From Rhodospirillaceae bacterium bin65 (GTDB lineage Bacteria > Pseudomonadota > Alphaproteobacteria > Bin65), in assembly GCA_002238725.1 (NCBI GenBank), contig MPMX01000024.1, forward strand, positions 1-59,960: a stretch of 59,960 nt of DNA. The letters are read 5' to 3'. The first letter of the stretch is position 1, and every line of letters starts with the position of its first letter. A program made the position numbers and the translations under genes. Under the pieces are notes generated by a model that had not been told where the DNA came from, did not search any database, and saw nothing but the letters and a program-made list of their open reading frames with translations. Positions 1 to 8,873 of the stretch are shown here, one piece after another.

Positions 1-105
1 GAAGGAGCCGCGCAGCGGCTTGACGCGTCGACGGCCGTCCGACACCCCGACAGCGTTCCTCAGAACCTGACCCGGCAACCATCGAATAACCCGATCACCA
101 CGCCA

Positions 106-1668
106 TCAGATACCGGAAGCGCGCTCATCCGCCGTTTCCCACGGAAAATGGTTGCCGAGGCCGAACCGGACCGCGAGGCCGCGCCAGAAATCGTAAACGC
201 TGCGCGCCTCTCCGGGCGGCTCCGTGGCCTGCTGCGAGCTGCGGCAGAGCGCGGTCCAGCCGAATCCGTCCGCCAGCGCGTTCCGCTCTGTCCATGCATC
301 GCCCGGCAGGATGTAATCGGAGAGTGCCGCCGTCGGCGTCTTCATGTGCTCGAAGGTGACGAAGAGGTCCTGGTTCAGGAGCGCCCTGTGGATGAGTTGC
401 ATGTTGGCGAAGCTGAGCAGGGTGTTGTTGCCCAGCGCGAAGAACGCCTTGACCGGATAGGGCTCGCCGTCCGCCATCGCCCGGAACACTGCCGACGGCG
501 TGGCCATGTAGCAGCCGGAGACGATGTTGGCGTATCGCCGGCCCCATACGCGGAGCGTCGGCTCTTCCAGGGGTGCTGCGCCGCGATAGGTGAACACCGG
601 ATGGGTGTCGGCCCCCAGCTGCTTGGCTTTCTGCACCTCCGGCAGTGCGTCGTGAAGCTCCAGGTCCGTCTCCGGCACGATGCGCGGGTGGAAGCCGTGC
701 AGTACCTCGCCGCCCGGAACGTCGAGATTGCCGCAGATGGCGCGCAGGATCGCCTGCAGCCGGATCGCGGAGGTCGAGTTGCGCTGCTGGTCGGTGATCG
801 GCGACCACGGGATGACTGCGGGGCCCGATTGCGCGTAAAGCCGCGCGGCTTCGGCGATCCGGTCCGGCGCGATCCCGGTGATCTCCGCAACCCGGTCCAG
901 CGGAAACTCATCGACGCGCGCGCGGAGCTCGTCGAATCCCGCCGTCCAGCGCTCGACGAAATCCCGGTCCCAGAGGCCTTCGTCCATGATGACCCTGAGC
1001 CATCCGAGACACATGGCGGCATCGGTGCCGACTTTGAGCGGCAGCCAGATGTCGGCGAGCTCGGCATTCTCCGACCGGCGTGGATCGAGCACGATTAGCT
1101 TGGCCCCGCGTTCCTGCGCCCGGCGGATAGCATTGTATTCCGGCGTCCAGGAATGCGGCTTCGGATTGTGCCCGAAAAGCACGATGCACCGGGTCTTGGT
1201 GAAATCCGGATAGGGGAACCAGCCATAGACCAGGCGGTTGACGGCGGCTGTATTGCCCGCGCAGAGCGCCACGCCGGAAATCCAGTTGGGCGAGCCGACA
1301 AGATTCATGAAGCGCCGGCACATGCCGTTGTCGGTCTGCGTGTTCCAGGAGCTCGTCGAGACCGCGAACCCCTCCGGCCCGTAGCGGTCCACGACCCGCC
1401 GGAGTCGCTCGGCGATGTCGTCGAGCGCCTCGTCCCATCCGACCCTTTCCCACTCCCCGCCGCCGCGCGGCCCCTTGCGGCGCAGCGGATGCAGCACCCG
1501 CTCCGGATGGACGAACCCGGCCGGCGCGTGCACCCCCTTCATGCAGATATTTGCATAGCCCGGCCTCGGATCGGCCGCCTTGACTCTGGTGACCTGTCCG
1601 CCTTCGGTCTCGACCAGAACCTGGCAATAGATGTCGCAGGATGAGCAGAGCGCGCGCGCTTCAGGCAT
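106..1668 (-). CDS. Molybdopterin-dependent oxidoreductase, C-terminally short
   Basis: This is a bis-MGD molybdenum oxidoreductase of the polysulfide/thiosulfate reductase-like group; its substrate cannot be told. The N-terminus carries a [4Fe-4S] binding pattern (CSSCDIYC, then a fourth Cys in NICMKG about 30 residues on), followed by the molybdopterin domain. I chose the ATG at 1668 because GGAG lies 9 bases upstream and the cluster motif follows at once; an ATG at 1704 would add 12 residues. The protein ends at about 520 residues, just after the 'DYILPGDAWTERNAL' region, whereas relatives usually run to 650-750 residues with a C-terminal MGD-binding domain. That domain is not readable in any frame of the remaining 105 bases, so the gene is truncated, or frameshifted with the rest outside the window. 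No electron-transfer subunit adjoins it. Confidence 0.72.
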   Translation of the reverse strand: MPEARALCSSCDIYCQVLVETEGGQVTRVKAADPRPGYANICMKGVHAPAGFVHPERVLHPLRRKGPRGGGEWERVGWDEALDDIAERLRRVVDRYGPEGFAVSTSSWNTQTDNGMCRRFMNLVGSPNWISGVALCAGNTAAVNRLVYGWFPYPDFTKTRCIVLFGHNPKPHSWTPEYNAIRRAQERGAKLIVLDPRRSENAELADIWLPLKVGTDAAMCLGWLRVIMDEGLWDRDFVERWTAGFDELRARVDEFPLDRVAEITGIAPDRIAEAARLYAQSGPAVIPWSPITDQQRNSTSAIRLQAILRAICGNLDVPGGEVLHGFHPRIVPETDLELHDALPEVQKAKQLGADTHPVFTYRGAAPLEEPTLRVWGRRYANIVSGCYMATPSAVFRAMADGEPYPVKAFFALGNNTLLSFANMQLIHRALLNQDLFVTFEHMKTPTAALSDYILPGDAWTERNALADGFGWTALCRSSQQATEPPGEARSVYDFWRGLAVRFGLGNHFPWETADERASGI

Positions 1669-1783
1669 CGGCCGATTCTCCGGGCGGTCAGGGATGGGCG
1701 CCATCTTGACCCGGGAGGCCGAAAGCGGTCAATGACGCGGGCACAACCGTCGCCGCGGGGGCGGCGGAAAGAGGAGAACGCCT

Positions 1784-2095
1784 ATGTCCAGGGTCCACGT
1801 CATCGCCGTCATCCAGGCCAAGCCCGGCCGCCGGGCCGAGCTTCTCGAGGCCTTCAACGCCAATGTGCCGGCGGTGCATGCTGAGGACGGGTGCATCGAA
1901 TACGGCGCTGCCGTGGACGCCGAGGCGGGGGCGATCCAGACCAAATACGGCGAGGACACCTTCGTCGTCGTCGAGAAATGGACGAGCCTGGACGCACTCC
2001 GCGCGCACGCCGCGTCGGCCCATATGGCTGCCTACGCGGCGAAGACGAAGGCGCTGATCGCCAGTCGGACGATCCATGTGCTGACCGACGCCTGA
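1784..2095 (+). CDS. Putative quinol monooxygenase (ABM domain)
   Basis: The 103-residue protein has the single antibiotic-biosynthesis-monooxygenase (ABM) ferredoxin-like fold seen in YgiN-like quinol monooxygenases: an opening strand 'VHVIAVIQAKPGRRAELLEAF', a Glu-Gly/Asp-Gly turn with 'CIEYGAAVD', then 'VVVEKW.S.DALRAHAASAHM'. Such proteins act as small cofactor-free dimers on aromatic or quinol substrates; the substrate here is unknown. AGAGGAG sits about 9 bases before the ATG. The gene is transcribed away from the oxidoreductase on its left and is probably monocistronic, as a repeat-rich gap follows. Confidence 0.82.
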   Translation: MSRVHVIAVIQAKPGRRAELLEAFNANVPAVHAEDGCIEYGAAVDAEAGAIQTKYGEDTFVVVEKWTSLDALRAHAASAHMAAYAAKTKALIASRTIHVLTDA

Positions 2096-2249
2096 GAAAC
2101 CGTTTGAGAATTGGTTATCGGCGGCGCCCGCGCCTATCGGGACAGGACCGGGGGCGTCGCCCCGACCGCGGACCTGCTGACCCAGCGCATGCAGGTCCAC
2201 GAAAAATCCGCCTGGATGCTGCGCAGCATGGCGTCGTAGGCGCCCCCTT

Positions 2250-2365
2250 CGGCAGGCTCAGGGCAGGCTCTCGATACGGCCCCTGCGGGGCCTACTCGGG
2301 ATGAGGGGCATTTCTCAATCACCCTCACCCTGAGTAGCCGCGAAGCGGCGTATCGAAGGGCCAGC
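2250..2365. repeat. Dispersed palindromic intergenic repeat
   Basis: The gap between 2096 and 2418 holds no gene that I can support. It contains two inverted arms: CTCGATACGGCCCC...CTACTCGGGATGAGG and CCTCACCCTGAGTAGCCGC...GCGTATCGAAGG. Related arms occur at about 38970-39090, and part of the leader (GCTCAGGGCAGGCT) recurs near 49190. This looks like a REP/BIME-type genomic repeat that could fold as RNA between the convergent genes on either side. Confidence 0.6.
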
Positions 2366-2418
2366 AGTTCCCTAGCGCCTGCAGCCCGGATAGCGGTTCC
2401 ATCCAAGGCGGACATGCT

Positions 2419-3987
2419 CTACGCCGCGCCCGCCTGCTCCGCTTCCAGCGCCTTTAGGCCGAGCTTGTTGATTTTGCCGGGGCCGGTCTTGGGCAGGGCC
2501 TCAAGGATGCGGATGGTCTTGGGCCGCTTGTATTTCGCCAGATTGGCCTCGGCGTGGCGGTGCAGCTCCTCGACGCCTGCCTCCGCGCCGGGTTGCAGGG
2601 CAACGTAGAGGCAGACCGCTTCGCCGTGGAAATCGTCGGGCACGGCGATCGCGGCGGCTTCGGCGACGGCCGGGTGGCTCATCATCACCTCGTCGACCTC
2701 GCGCGGATAGACGTTGAAGCCGCCGACCAGGATCATCTCCTTCTTGCGGTCGACCAGGAACAGGTAGCCGTCCTCGTCCAGGTAGCCGACGTCGCCGGTG
2801 TAGAGCCAGCCGTCGCGGATCGCCTCTGCGGTCTCTTCCGGGCGGTTGCGGTAGCCGATGGTGAACTGCGGGCCGCGCAGCCGGACCTCGCCGCGCTCGC
2901 CGACGGGCATGATCCTGGTGCCGCTCTCAAGGTCGACGATCTCGATCCGCGTCTCGGGCGGCACCGCGCCGACCGACAGGCGCTTCCTGGTTCCGTGGGT
3001 CGGGTTGAGGCAGATCGGCGCGCCTTCCGACATGCCGTAGCCTTCCATGATCTCGTTGCCGGTGCGCGCCTTCCAGCGCTCCAGCAGGTCCAGGGGCAGC
3101 GGCGAGCCGCCGCCCATGCTGTGGCGCAGCGCGCCGAGGTCGGCGCCGTCGATGGCGTCGGACCCCAGCAGGCCGAGAAAGATCGCCGCCGGGCCGCCAG
3201 CGAAGACGCTGACGCGATGCCGGACCAGCTGGTCGATCACCAGGTCCGGCCGGTATTGCGGCACGATCACCATGGTCGCCCGGATATAGAGCGGGAAGAC
3301 GAGGGTGAAATCGTGGCCCCAGATATGGAACATCGGCGCGACGTTCAGCACGGTCTCGCCGCCAAACTCGAAGTGCCACATGGCCCGGGTCTGCCGGCTG
3401 AAATAGTCGAGCGAACTGTGGACATGCTCGGCGCCCTTGGGCAGGCCGGTCGTGCCGCCGGTGAAGAACATAAGGCAGCGGTCCTCGGGCTGCGGACGCT
3501 CGGCCGGCAGCGCCAGGCTTTCGTCGGCCGCCCAGGGCCAGAGGTCGATCCCGCCGTCGCCGACCGTGAGGATTTCCGGCCCGCCGGCGCCGGCCAGCGC
3601 GCGGACCCGCTCGGCGAACGGCGGCGAGCAGGCGACCGCCACCGGTTCGACATCGTCGAGCAGCCGGCCGAGTTCGCGGTCCGTGTAGCCCGGGTTGAGC
3701 GGGGCGGTCTGCATGCGCGCCGCGTAGGCGCCCATCAGCGCGACCGCGGTCTCGATCCCATTGCCCATGACCACGGCGAGGCGGTCGCCCGGTGCGTAAC
3801 GCCCGGCCAGGTTCCGCGCCATGCCGGCGACGGCGCGGCGATATTCGGCGAAGGTGAGCTGCCGGTCCCCGCAGATCAGCGCCGTTCGGTCAGGCTGCAG
3901 GTCGGCGGCGGCGTCCAGTGCATCGACGACGGTCGGATAGCGCGGATCGCCCTCGACGTAATCGAAGTGCGGGTAGCCGGGTTTCAT
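2419..3987 (-). CDS. AMP-dependent acyl-CoA synthetase/ligase
   Basis: The 522-residue protein belongs to the adenylate-forming ANL superfamily and would activate a carboxylic acid to its CoA thioester through an acyl-AMP. The P-loop-like motif '[15 protein letters not shown]' lies near residue 170, 'GYGMSEG' near 310, the hinge and ATP-binding '[26 protein letters not shown]' near 400, and the C-terminal catalytic Lys motif '[10 protein letters not shown]' close to the end. Length is normal for the family. It is encoded just downstream of a LivFGMHK importer on the same strand, an arrangement common for aromatic, dicarboxylic or fatty acid uptake loci, so its substrate may be what the importer brings in (inference). 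The exact acid cannot be read from the sequence. Confidence 0.88.
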   Translation of the reverse strand: MKPGYPHFDYVEGDPRYPTVVDALDAAADLQPDRTALICGDRQLTFAEYRRAVAGMARNLAGRYAPGDRLAVVMGNGIETAVALMGAYAARMQTAPLNPGYTDRELGRLLDDVEPVAVACSPPFAERVRALAGAGGPEILTVGDGGIDLWPWAADESLALPAERPQPEDRCLMFFTGGTTGLPKGAEHVHSSLDYFSRQTRAMWHFEFGGETVLNVAPMFHIWGHDFTLVFPLYIRATMVIVPQYRPDLVIDQLVRHRVSVFAGGPAAIFLGLLGSDAIDGADLGALRHSMGGGSPLPLDLLERWKARTGNEIMEGYGMSEGAPICLNPTHGTRKRLSVGAVPPETRIEIVDLESGTRIMPVGERGEVRLRGPQFTIGYRNRPEETAEAIRDGWLYTGDVGYLDEDGYLFLVDRKKEMILVGGFNVYPREVDEVMMSHPAVAEAAAIAVPDDFHGEAVCLYVALQPGAEAGVEELHRHAEANLAKYKRPKTIRILEALPKTGPGKINKLGLKALEAEQAGAA

Positions 3988-4079
3988 CGCGGTTGCCTCC
4001 CCATTGTGCGGCCTGCTCGCTGTGCGACGGCGCAGGCGATTCTGAAAAACCCGGCGTGCCGGTCAAGACGGCAGATGCA

Positions 4080-4787
4080 CTAAAGACCCAGATACGCCTC
4101 GCGCACGCGGTCGTCCTCCAGCAATTCCTCGCCCTTGCCGCTCAACACGATCCGGCCGTTCTCCAGCACATAGGCGCGCGTCGCCATCTTGAGCGAGACG
4201 GCGACATTCTGCTCGACCAGCACAATCGGCGTGCCCTCGGCATTGAGCCGTTCGACGATGCCGAAGACTTCCTGGACGATCGTCGGCGCCAGGCCGAGCG
4301 AGGGCTCGTCGAACATGATCAGCTCGGGCTGGCCGAGCAGGCAGCGGCCGATCGCCAGCATCTGCTGCTCGCCGCCGGAAAGCGTGCCGGCCTGCTGCTC
4401 GGCCCGTTCCTGCAAGATCGGAAACATGGCGAAGACCCGTTCCATGGTCTCCGCGCTCTTGCCCCGGCCGCGTTCGAGATAGGCGCCCACCTCCAGATTC
4501 TCGCGCACGGTCAGCCCGGCGAAAATCTGCCGGCCCTCCGCGACCTGGCCGATGCCGAGGTTGCAGACCCGGTGGCTCGGCCAGCCGGTAATGTCGGTGT
4601 CCTTGTAGACGATCCGTCCGGAGCGCGGCTTCTCGATGCCGGCAATGGTCCGGATCAGCGAGCTTTTGCCCGCGCCGTTCGAGCCGACGACCGCAACGAT
4701 GTCGCCGGCGTCGACTTCCAGCGACACCTCGTCGAGCGCCTGGGCGTCGCCGTAAAACAGGTTCAGGCCGCTGACGCTCAGAATCAC
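4080..4787 (-). CDS. livF: Branched-chain amino acid-type ABC transporter ATPase LivF
   Basis: This is the second ATPase of a HAAT-family importer. Walker A is 'GSNGAGKSS', the signature is 'LSGGEQQMLAIGRCL', Walker B is 'LIMFDEPSLGLAP' and the switch His lies after 'PIVLVEQN'. I prefer the GTG at 4787, whose GTGA overlaps the livG stop and which has AGGA 5 bases upstream; it gives a family-like start 'ILSVSGLNLFYGDAQAL'. An upstream ATG at 4811 would add eight poorly conserved residues. It is the last transporter gene of the minus-strand livKHMGF set. Confidence 0.9.
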   Translation of the reverse strand: MILSVSGLNLFYGDAQALDEVSLEVDAGDIVAVVGSNGAGKSSLIRTIAGIEKPRSGRIVYKDTDITGWPSHRVCNLGIGQVAEGRQIFAGLTVRENLEVGAYLERGRGKSAETMERVFAMFPILQERAEQQAGTLSGGEQQMLAIGRCLLGQPELIMFDEPSLGLAPTIVQEVFGIVERLNAEGTPIVLVEQNVAVSLKMATRAYVLENGRIVLSGKGEELLEDDRVREAYLGL

Positions 4788-5509
4788 CGGTCCTGATCCC
4801 CGAGATAGCATTCCAGCACCGCCGGATCGCGGACGATCCGCTCCGGCGCGCCCTCGCTGATCTTCTCGCCGTGATGCAGCACGGTGATGTGCTCGGACAG
4901 CGCCATCACGGCGCGCATGACATGCTCGATCAGCAGAATGGTCAGCCCGGTCTCGTCGCGCAGCCCGCGCAACGTCGCAACCATGCGGTCGGTCTCCGAC
5001 GGGCGCAGTCCGGCCATCACCTCGTCGAGCAGGAGCAGGCGCGGGCCGGTCGCAAGCGCCCGGGCGACCTCCAGGCGCTTGCGGTCCGGCAGGGTCAGGT
5101 TGGCGGCGTGCTGTGCGGCCTTGGTGTCGAGCTCGAGCATTTCGAGGAAGCCGCGGGCCGCCGCCCGCGCCGCCGCAACGGCGCCTGCGCTATGCAGGGC
5201 CGCGACCGTCACATTCTCCAGCACGGTCATCTGGGCGAACGGCTTGACGATCTGGAACGTGCGGCCGATGCCGGCGTGGCAGATTTCGTCGGGCCGCCGC
5301 CCGGTGATCTCAGCGCCGCTCAGTTGGACCGATCCGCTGTCCGGCTGGAAAACGCCGGCGATCACGTTGAACAGGGTCGTCTTGCCGGCGCCGTTCGGCC
5401 CGATCAGGGCGGCGATGCCGCGCTCGGCCACGTCGAACGAGACATCGTTCAGCGCCAGGAGGCCGCGAAAGCTCTTGCTCACACCTTCGACCCGAAGCAG
5501 CGCAGCCAT
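4784..5509 (-). CDS. livG: Branched-chain amino acid-type ABC transporter ATPase LivG
   Basis: The 241-residue ATPase carries Walker A 'GPNGAGKTT', the family insertion 'ICHAGIGRTFQIVKPFAQMTVLENV', Walker B 'LLLLDEVMAGL' and the switch His in 'LIEHVM'. The ABC signature is unusual: the expected LSxGxxxxxEIARAL reads 'LTLPDRKRLEVARAL', a form common in LivG proteins. It pairs with LivF as the ATPase heterodimer. It lies 5 bases from livM and its stop overlaps the livF start, so the genes are translationally linked. Confidence 0.9.
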   Translation of the reverse strand: MAALLRVEGVSKSFRGLLALNDVSFDVAERGIAALIGPNGAGKTTLFNVIAGVFQPDSGSVQLSGAEITGRRPDEICHAGIGRTFQIVKPFAQMTVLENVTVAALHSAGAVAAARAAARGFLEMLELDTKAAQHAANLTLPDRKRLEVARALATGPRLLLLDEVMAGLRPSETDRMVATLRGLRDETGLTILLIEHVMRAVMALSEHITVLHHGEKISEGAPERIVRDPAVLECYLGDQDR

Positions 5510-5514
5510 GCCGC

Positions 5515-6561
5515 TCAGCCCTCCGCCTCGGGCCGCGTCAGGCGCAGCCGGCTGCACACCCACGGCCACAGGCCTTTCGGCTTGAAGAGCACGATGAGAA
5601 CCACGATGAAGCTCCAGATCAGCAGCTTCAGCCCGTCCAGCTTGATCTGCGGATCGATCACGCCCCAGTGCTTCAGCAGGTCGATCGCCTCGGTCACGAT
5701 TTCGCCCAGCGGCGTCAGGATGAAGGTGCCGAAGATCGGGCCGAACAGGGTGCCGACGCCGCCGACGATGGAGCCGAGCGTCGCCTCGATCGAGCGTTCG
5801 ATGTTGAACACGATCTCGGGGAACAGGCTGTTCTGGTAAAAGGCGTAGAAGACGCCGGCGACGCCCGCCATGCCGGAAGAGATGATCACCGCGTACATCT
5901 TGTAGCGCAGCACGTTGACGCCCAGCGCCTCGGCGGCCTCGGCATCGTCGCGAATCGCCTGCCAGTAGTAGCCGAGCCGGCTGCGCAGCAGGAAGCGGCA
6001 CAGCACGAGGGCGCCCAGGGCCAGCGCCATGATCAGGTAGTAGTACATCTCCGGCGCGCCGCGGAGATTGACCAGATCGATGCCGTGCCGATCCGCGGAC
6101 GAGACCTTCAGGAAGAAGCCCTCGGTGGCGCCGAGCCACGAAACATGATCGACGATGATGCGCACGAACTCGGCAAACGCGATGGTCAGCAGCGCGAAAT
6201 AGACCCCGCCGATGGCGAAGCGGAATCCCAGATAGCCGATCAGCACCCCCATCAGGACCGCCAGGGCGATGGCCGGCAGGACTCCGACGATCGGCGGCAG
6301 GCCGACGGCGGCGAACAGGTAGGCTGCGGTATAGGCGCCGATGCCGACGAACAGGGCATGCCCGATCGAGAGCAGCCCGGCGAAACCGAGCATCAGGTTC
6401 CAGGACTGGCCGATCAGCGCGAGGTAGAACACCGTCGTGGCGACCGTCATGACATAGGAGCCGCCCCACACGGGCAGCAGCAGGAGCACCGCGAGAAAAG
6501 CCGCGCCGAGCCACAGGCCGGCCGGCGACAGCGGGTGGAAATACCGGCCGAGCGGACTCAA
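5515..6561 (-). CDS. livM: Branched-chain amino acid-type ABC transporter permease LivM
   Basis: The 348-residue polytopic membrane protein has the LivM hallmark 'LIGQSWNLMLGFAGLLSIGHALFVGIGAYTAAYL' near the N-terminus and 'EAAEALGVNVLRYKMYAVIISSGMAGVAGVFYA' later, with the C-terminal 'GGVGTLFGPIFGTF' loop. It forms the membrane channel with LivH in the inner membrane. Its start overlaps the livH stop by 4 bases, and livG follows directly. Confidence 0.9.
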   Translation of the reverse strand: MSPLGRYFHPLSPAGLWLGAAFLAVLLLLPVWGGSYVMTVATTVFYLALIGQSWNLMLGFAGLLSIGHALFVGIGAYTAAYLFAAVGLPPIVGVLPAIALAVLMGVLIGYLGFRFAIGGVYFALLTIAFAEFVRIIVDHVSWLGATEGFFLKVSSADRHGIDLVNLRGAPEMYYYLIMALALGALVLCRFLLRSRLGYYWQAIRDDAEAAEALGVNVLRYKMYAVIISSGMAGVAGVFYAFYQNSLFPEIVFNIERSIEATLGSIVGGVGTLFGPIFGTFILTPLGEIVTEAIDLLKHWGVIDPQIKLDGLKLLIWSFIVVLIVLFKPKGLWPWVCSRLRLTRPEAEG

Positions 6562-7430
6562 CGGACGGCCTTGCCCAGCAGGCCCTGCGGCCGCAGCAGC
6601 AGAACGAGGATCAACAGGCCGAAGCTGAACGCGCTCTTCATTGACGGCTGGAACAGCAGGGCGGCCATCGCTTCCGACACGCCGATCAGGATGCCGCCGA
6701 CCAGCGCGCCGAACAGGCTGCCCAGGCCGCCGATGATGACGATGACGAAGGCGAGCAGCGTGTAGCCGGGAGCCAGATAGGGGTGGACCTCGAACAGCAG
6801 CAGGATGATCGCGCCGGCGGCGCCGAGGCAGGCCGCGCCGATGCCGAATGTTAGCGCATAGAGCCGGCTGACATTGAGGCCGACGACCTGTGCGCCCATG
6901 CGGTTGTCGGCGCAGGCGCGGATCGCCTTGCCGGTCGAGGTGTATTTGAAGAAGGCGAGCAGCAGGGAAGCGACGATAACGGCCGCGATCGCGGCGAACA
7001 TCTTGGGATAGTCGATGATCAACTCGCCAACGGCGAAGCTGTTCCAGGCATAGTCCACGTCCACGCCCTGGGCGTCCGGCCCGAAGACCAGCAGCAGGGC
7101 GCTCACGATCATGATCGCGATGGCCGCCAGCAGCAGGAACTGCATGTGCTCCGGCAGGTGCGAGACCCGGCTGACCACGACGAGTTGCAGCACATAGCCG
7201 AATCCGAACATTAGCGCCGCCGCCAGCGGCACCGACAGCAGCGGGTCCAGCCCCAGCCAGCGGAACATCAGCAGCGCGAAGAACATGCCCATGACCATGA
7301 TCTCGCCATGGGCGAAGTTGACGATGCGGATGACGCCGAAGATGACCGAGAGGCCAAGCGCGCTGAGGCCGTAGACCAGCCCGATCAGCAGACCGCTCGC
7401 GACCGCATTGGCCAGAGTCCAGAAATCCAA
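6558..7430 (-). CDS. livH: Branched-chain amino acid-type ABC transporter permease LivH
   Basis: The 290-residue permease shows the LivH signature 'GLLIGLVYGLSALGLSVIFGVIRIVNFAHGEIMVMG' at the N-terminus, 'IRACADNRMGAQVVGLNVSRLYALTFGIGAACLGAAG' in the middle, and 'FVIVIIGGLGSLFGALVGGILIGV' near the end. About eight hydrophobic segments are visible. It is the first membrane gene after the binding protein, with a gap of about 110 bases, and is translationally coupled to livM. Confidence 0.9.
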   Translation of the reverse strand: MDFWTLANAVASGLLIGLVYGLSALGLSVIFGVIRIVNFAHGEIMVMGMFFALLMFRWLGLDPLLSVPLAAALMFGFGYVLQLVVVSRVSHLPEHMQFLLLAAIAIMIVSALLLVFGPDAQGVDVDYAWNSFAVGELIIDYPKMFAAIAAVIVASLLLAFFKYTSTGKAIRACADNRMGAQVVGLNVSRLYALTFGIGAACLGAAGAIILLLFEVHPYLAPGYTLLAFVIVIIGGLGSLFGALVGGILIGVSEAMAALLFQPSMKSAFSFGLLILVLLLRPQGLLGKAVR

Positions 7431-7540
7431 GCCTGAGTCCCCCGACCCGGCCTAAAGGGAGAGCAGACCGGGTTTCGCGCGCCGCCCCGCGGCCGCCCCC
7501 GCCGGCGCGCTATGCCGCCGGCGGGGGCAGTCGCGATCTG

Positions 7541-8770
7541 CTAGCGCTTGTTCCAGGGCCGCATCGGCCAGATCGGCTTGGCGACCGCGGCGAACTCCGG
7601 CAGCACGACCAGCGTCTTGCCGCCGCGGTTCTGGACCGCGCCGCACGGCACATAGGGCACCTGGCCCTTTTCGTTGAACTTGATGCCGTGGCCGATCGTT
7701 GTGTTGTTGGTGATGTTGGTCTTTTGCAGCGCCGCCTGCAGGTCGGTGTTCTTGGTCGAACCCGCACGCTTGAACGCGTCGGCCACGATCAGCATGGCAT
7801 CGAAGGTGTAGCCCTGGTTCGCCGTGATGCTGTGGCCGGGGAACTTCTTCTGGTAGGCGTCGCGCATTTTTTGCGCCATTTCCTTCTTGTAGTCGACCCA
7901 GGGCACGAGGTTGACGACATCGTCGCCGTACTTGCCGGTCGCCTTGAGGTACGGGTCCTCGTACCAGCCCGGCCCGGTCGACAGGACGCCCATCAGGTCG
8001 ACCCGCTGGCGCACCAGTTCCTTGGTGATGGCGATGGCGTCGTTGAGCCGGCTGACGGCCCACAGGGCGTCCGGCTTGGCGCCCTTGACCTTCCGCACTT
8101 CGGCCGAAAAATCGCGGCCGTAGGGATCGTAGGGAATTTTCTCGACGATCTTGTACGGCATCTTGAACTTCGGAGTCAGCGCGGCCAGGGCGCCGGCGAG
8201 GCTGGTGCCGAAGGTGTCGTTGACGTGCAGCAGAGCCACGCTCTTCGGCGTCGCGCCGCCTGCGGCGAACAGCTTTCGCTGATTCTTGAACGCGTCGCCA
8301 ACGATCATCGGGCCGGTCGGGAAGTTGCGGAACACCCACTTGTAGCCAAGCTCGGTGAGCTTCGTGACCGCCGCGATATTGACCACCAGCGGAATGTTTT
8401 TCTGCTCGCACACCTGCGCCGCGGCCATGGTCTGGCCGGAATCGAAGGCGCCGACGATAACGTGCGCGCCGGCGTTGATGAGCTTCTCGGCCTGGGCGCG
8501 GGCGACGTCGACTTTTGTCTCGGTATCGCCGAGCATGTATTCCATTTCGGGATAGCCCATCGCGCTCAGCACTTCCGGCGCCACGTCCGCGCCGCGCTGG
8601 CAATCGATGCCGATCTGCGCCTGCGGTCCCGAGCGGGGCAGAAGGATGCCGACCTTGATCTTGCTCGCAGCCAGGCCGTGACGCAGCGGAACGGCGGCGG
8701 CAACGGCGCCCGCGCCTGCGCCGGCCAGAACAGTGCGGCGGCTCACCGCCGAATTTTTCCGGGTCTTCAT
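7541..8770 (-). CDS. Periplasmic substrate-binding protein of the Liv-type importer (Tat signal)
   Basis: This type I periplasmic binding protein (LivJ/LivK/AmiC-like) is about 409 residues long. The start at 8770 follows AAGGAGGATACG; the upstream ATG at 8800 lacks such a site. The N-terminus is a twin-arginine signal ('SRRTVLAGAGAGAVAAAV', with cleavage probably after GLAA), which is unusual for this family and implies export in a folded state. The mature start 'SKIKVGILLPRSGPQAQIGIDCQRGA' is typical of the family. The ligand is unknown; the acyl-CoA ligase at the end of the cluster suggests a carboxylate or aromatic acid instead of a branched-chain amino acid (inference). Confidence 0.87.
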   Translation of the reverse strand: MKTRKNSAVSRRTVLAGAGAGAVAAAVPLRHGLAASKIKVGILLPRSGPQAQIGIDCQRGADVAPEVLSAMGYPEMEYMLGDTETKVDVARAQAEKLINAGAHVIVGAFDSGQTMAAAQVCEQKNIPLVVNIAAVTKLTELGYKWVFRNFPTGPMIVGDAFKNQRKLFAAGGATPKSVALLHVNDTFGTSLAGALAALTPKFKMPYKIVEKIPYDPYGRDFSAEVRKVKGAKPDALWAVSRLNDAIAITKELVRQRVDLMGVLSTGPGWYEDPYLKATGKYGDDVVNLVPWVDYKKEMAQKMRDAYQKKFPGHSITANQGYTFDAMLIVADAFKRAGSTKNTDLQAALQKTNITNNTTIGHGIKFNEKGQVPYVPCGAVQNRGGKTLVVLPEFAAVAKPIWPMRPWNKR

Positions 8771-8873
8771 CGTATCCTCCTTCGTCCGGGTGTTTCCCAC
8801 GAAAAATCAGTGTATCCGGTCGCCTTTGGTAGGTCTATAGACCGGCGACAGGGATGGGACAGGAGGAAACCGG

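Noticed and set aside
2554..4083. 509-codon frame antisense to the acyl-CoA ligase
   Set aside because: The minus-strand frame has all adenylate-forming motifs; this one has none.
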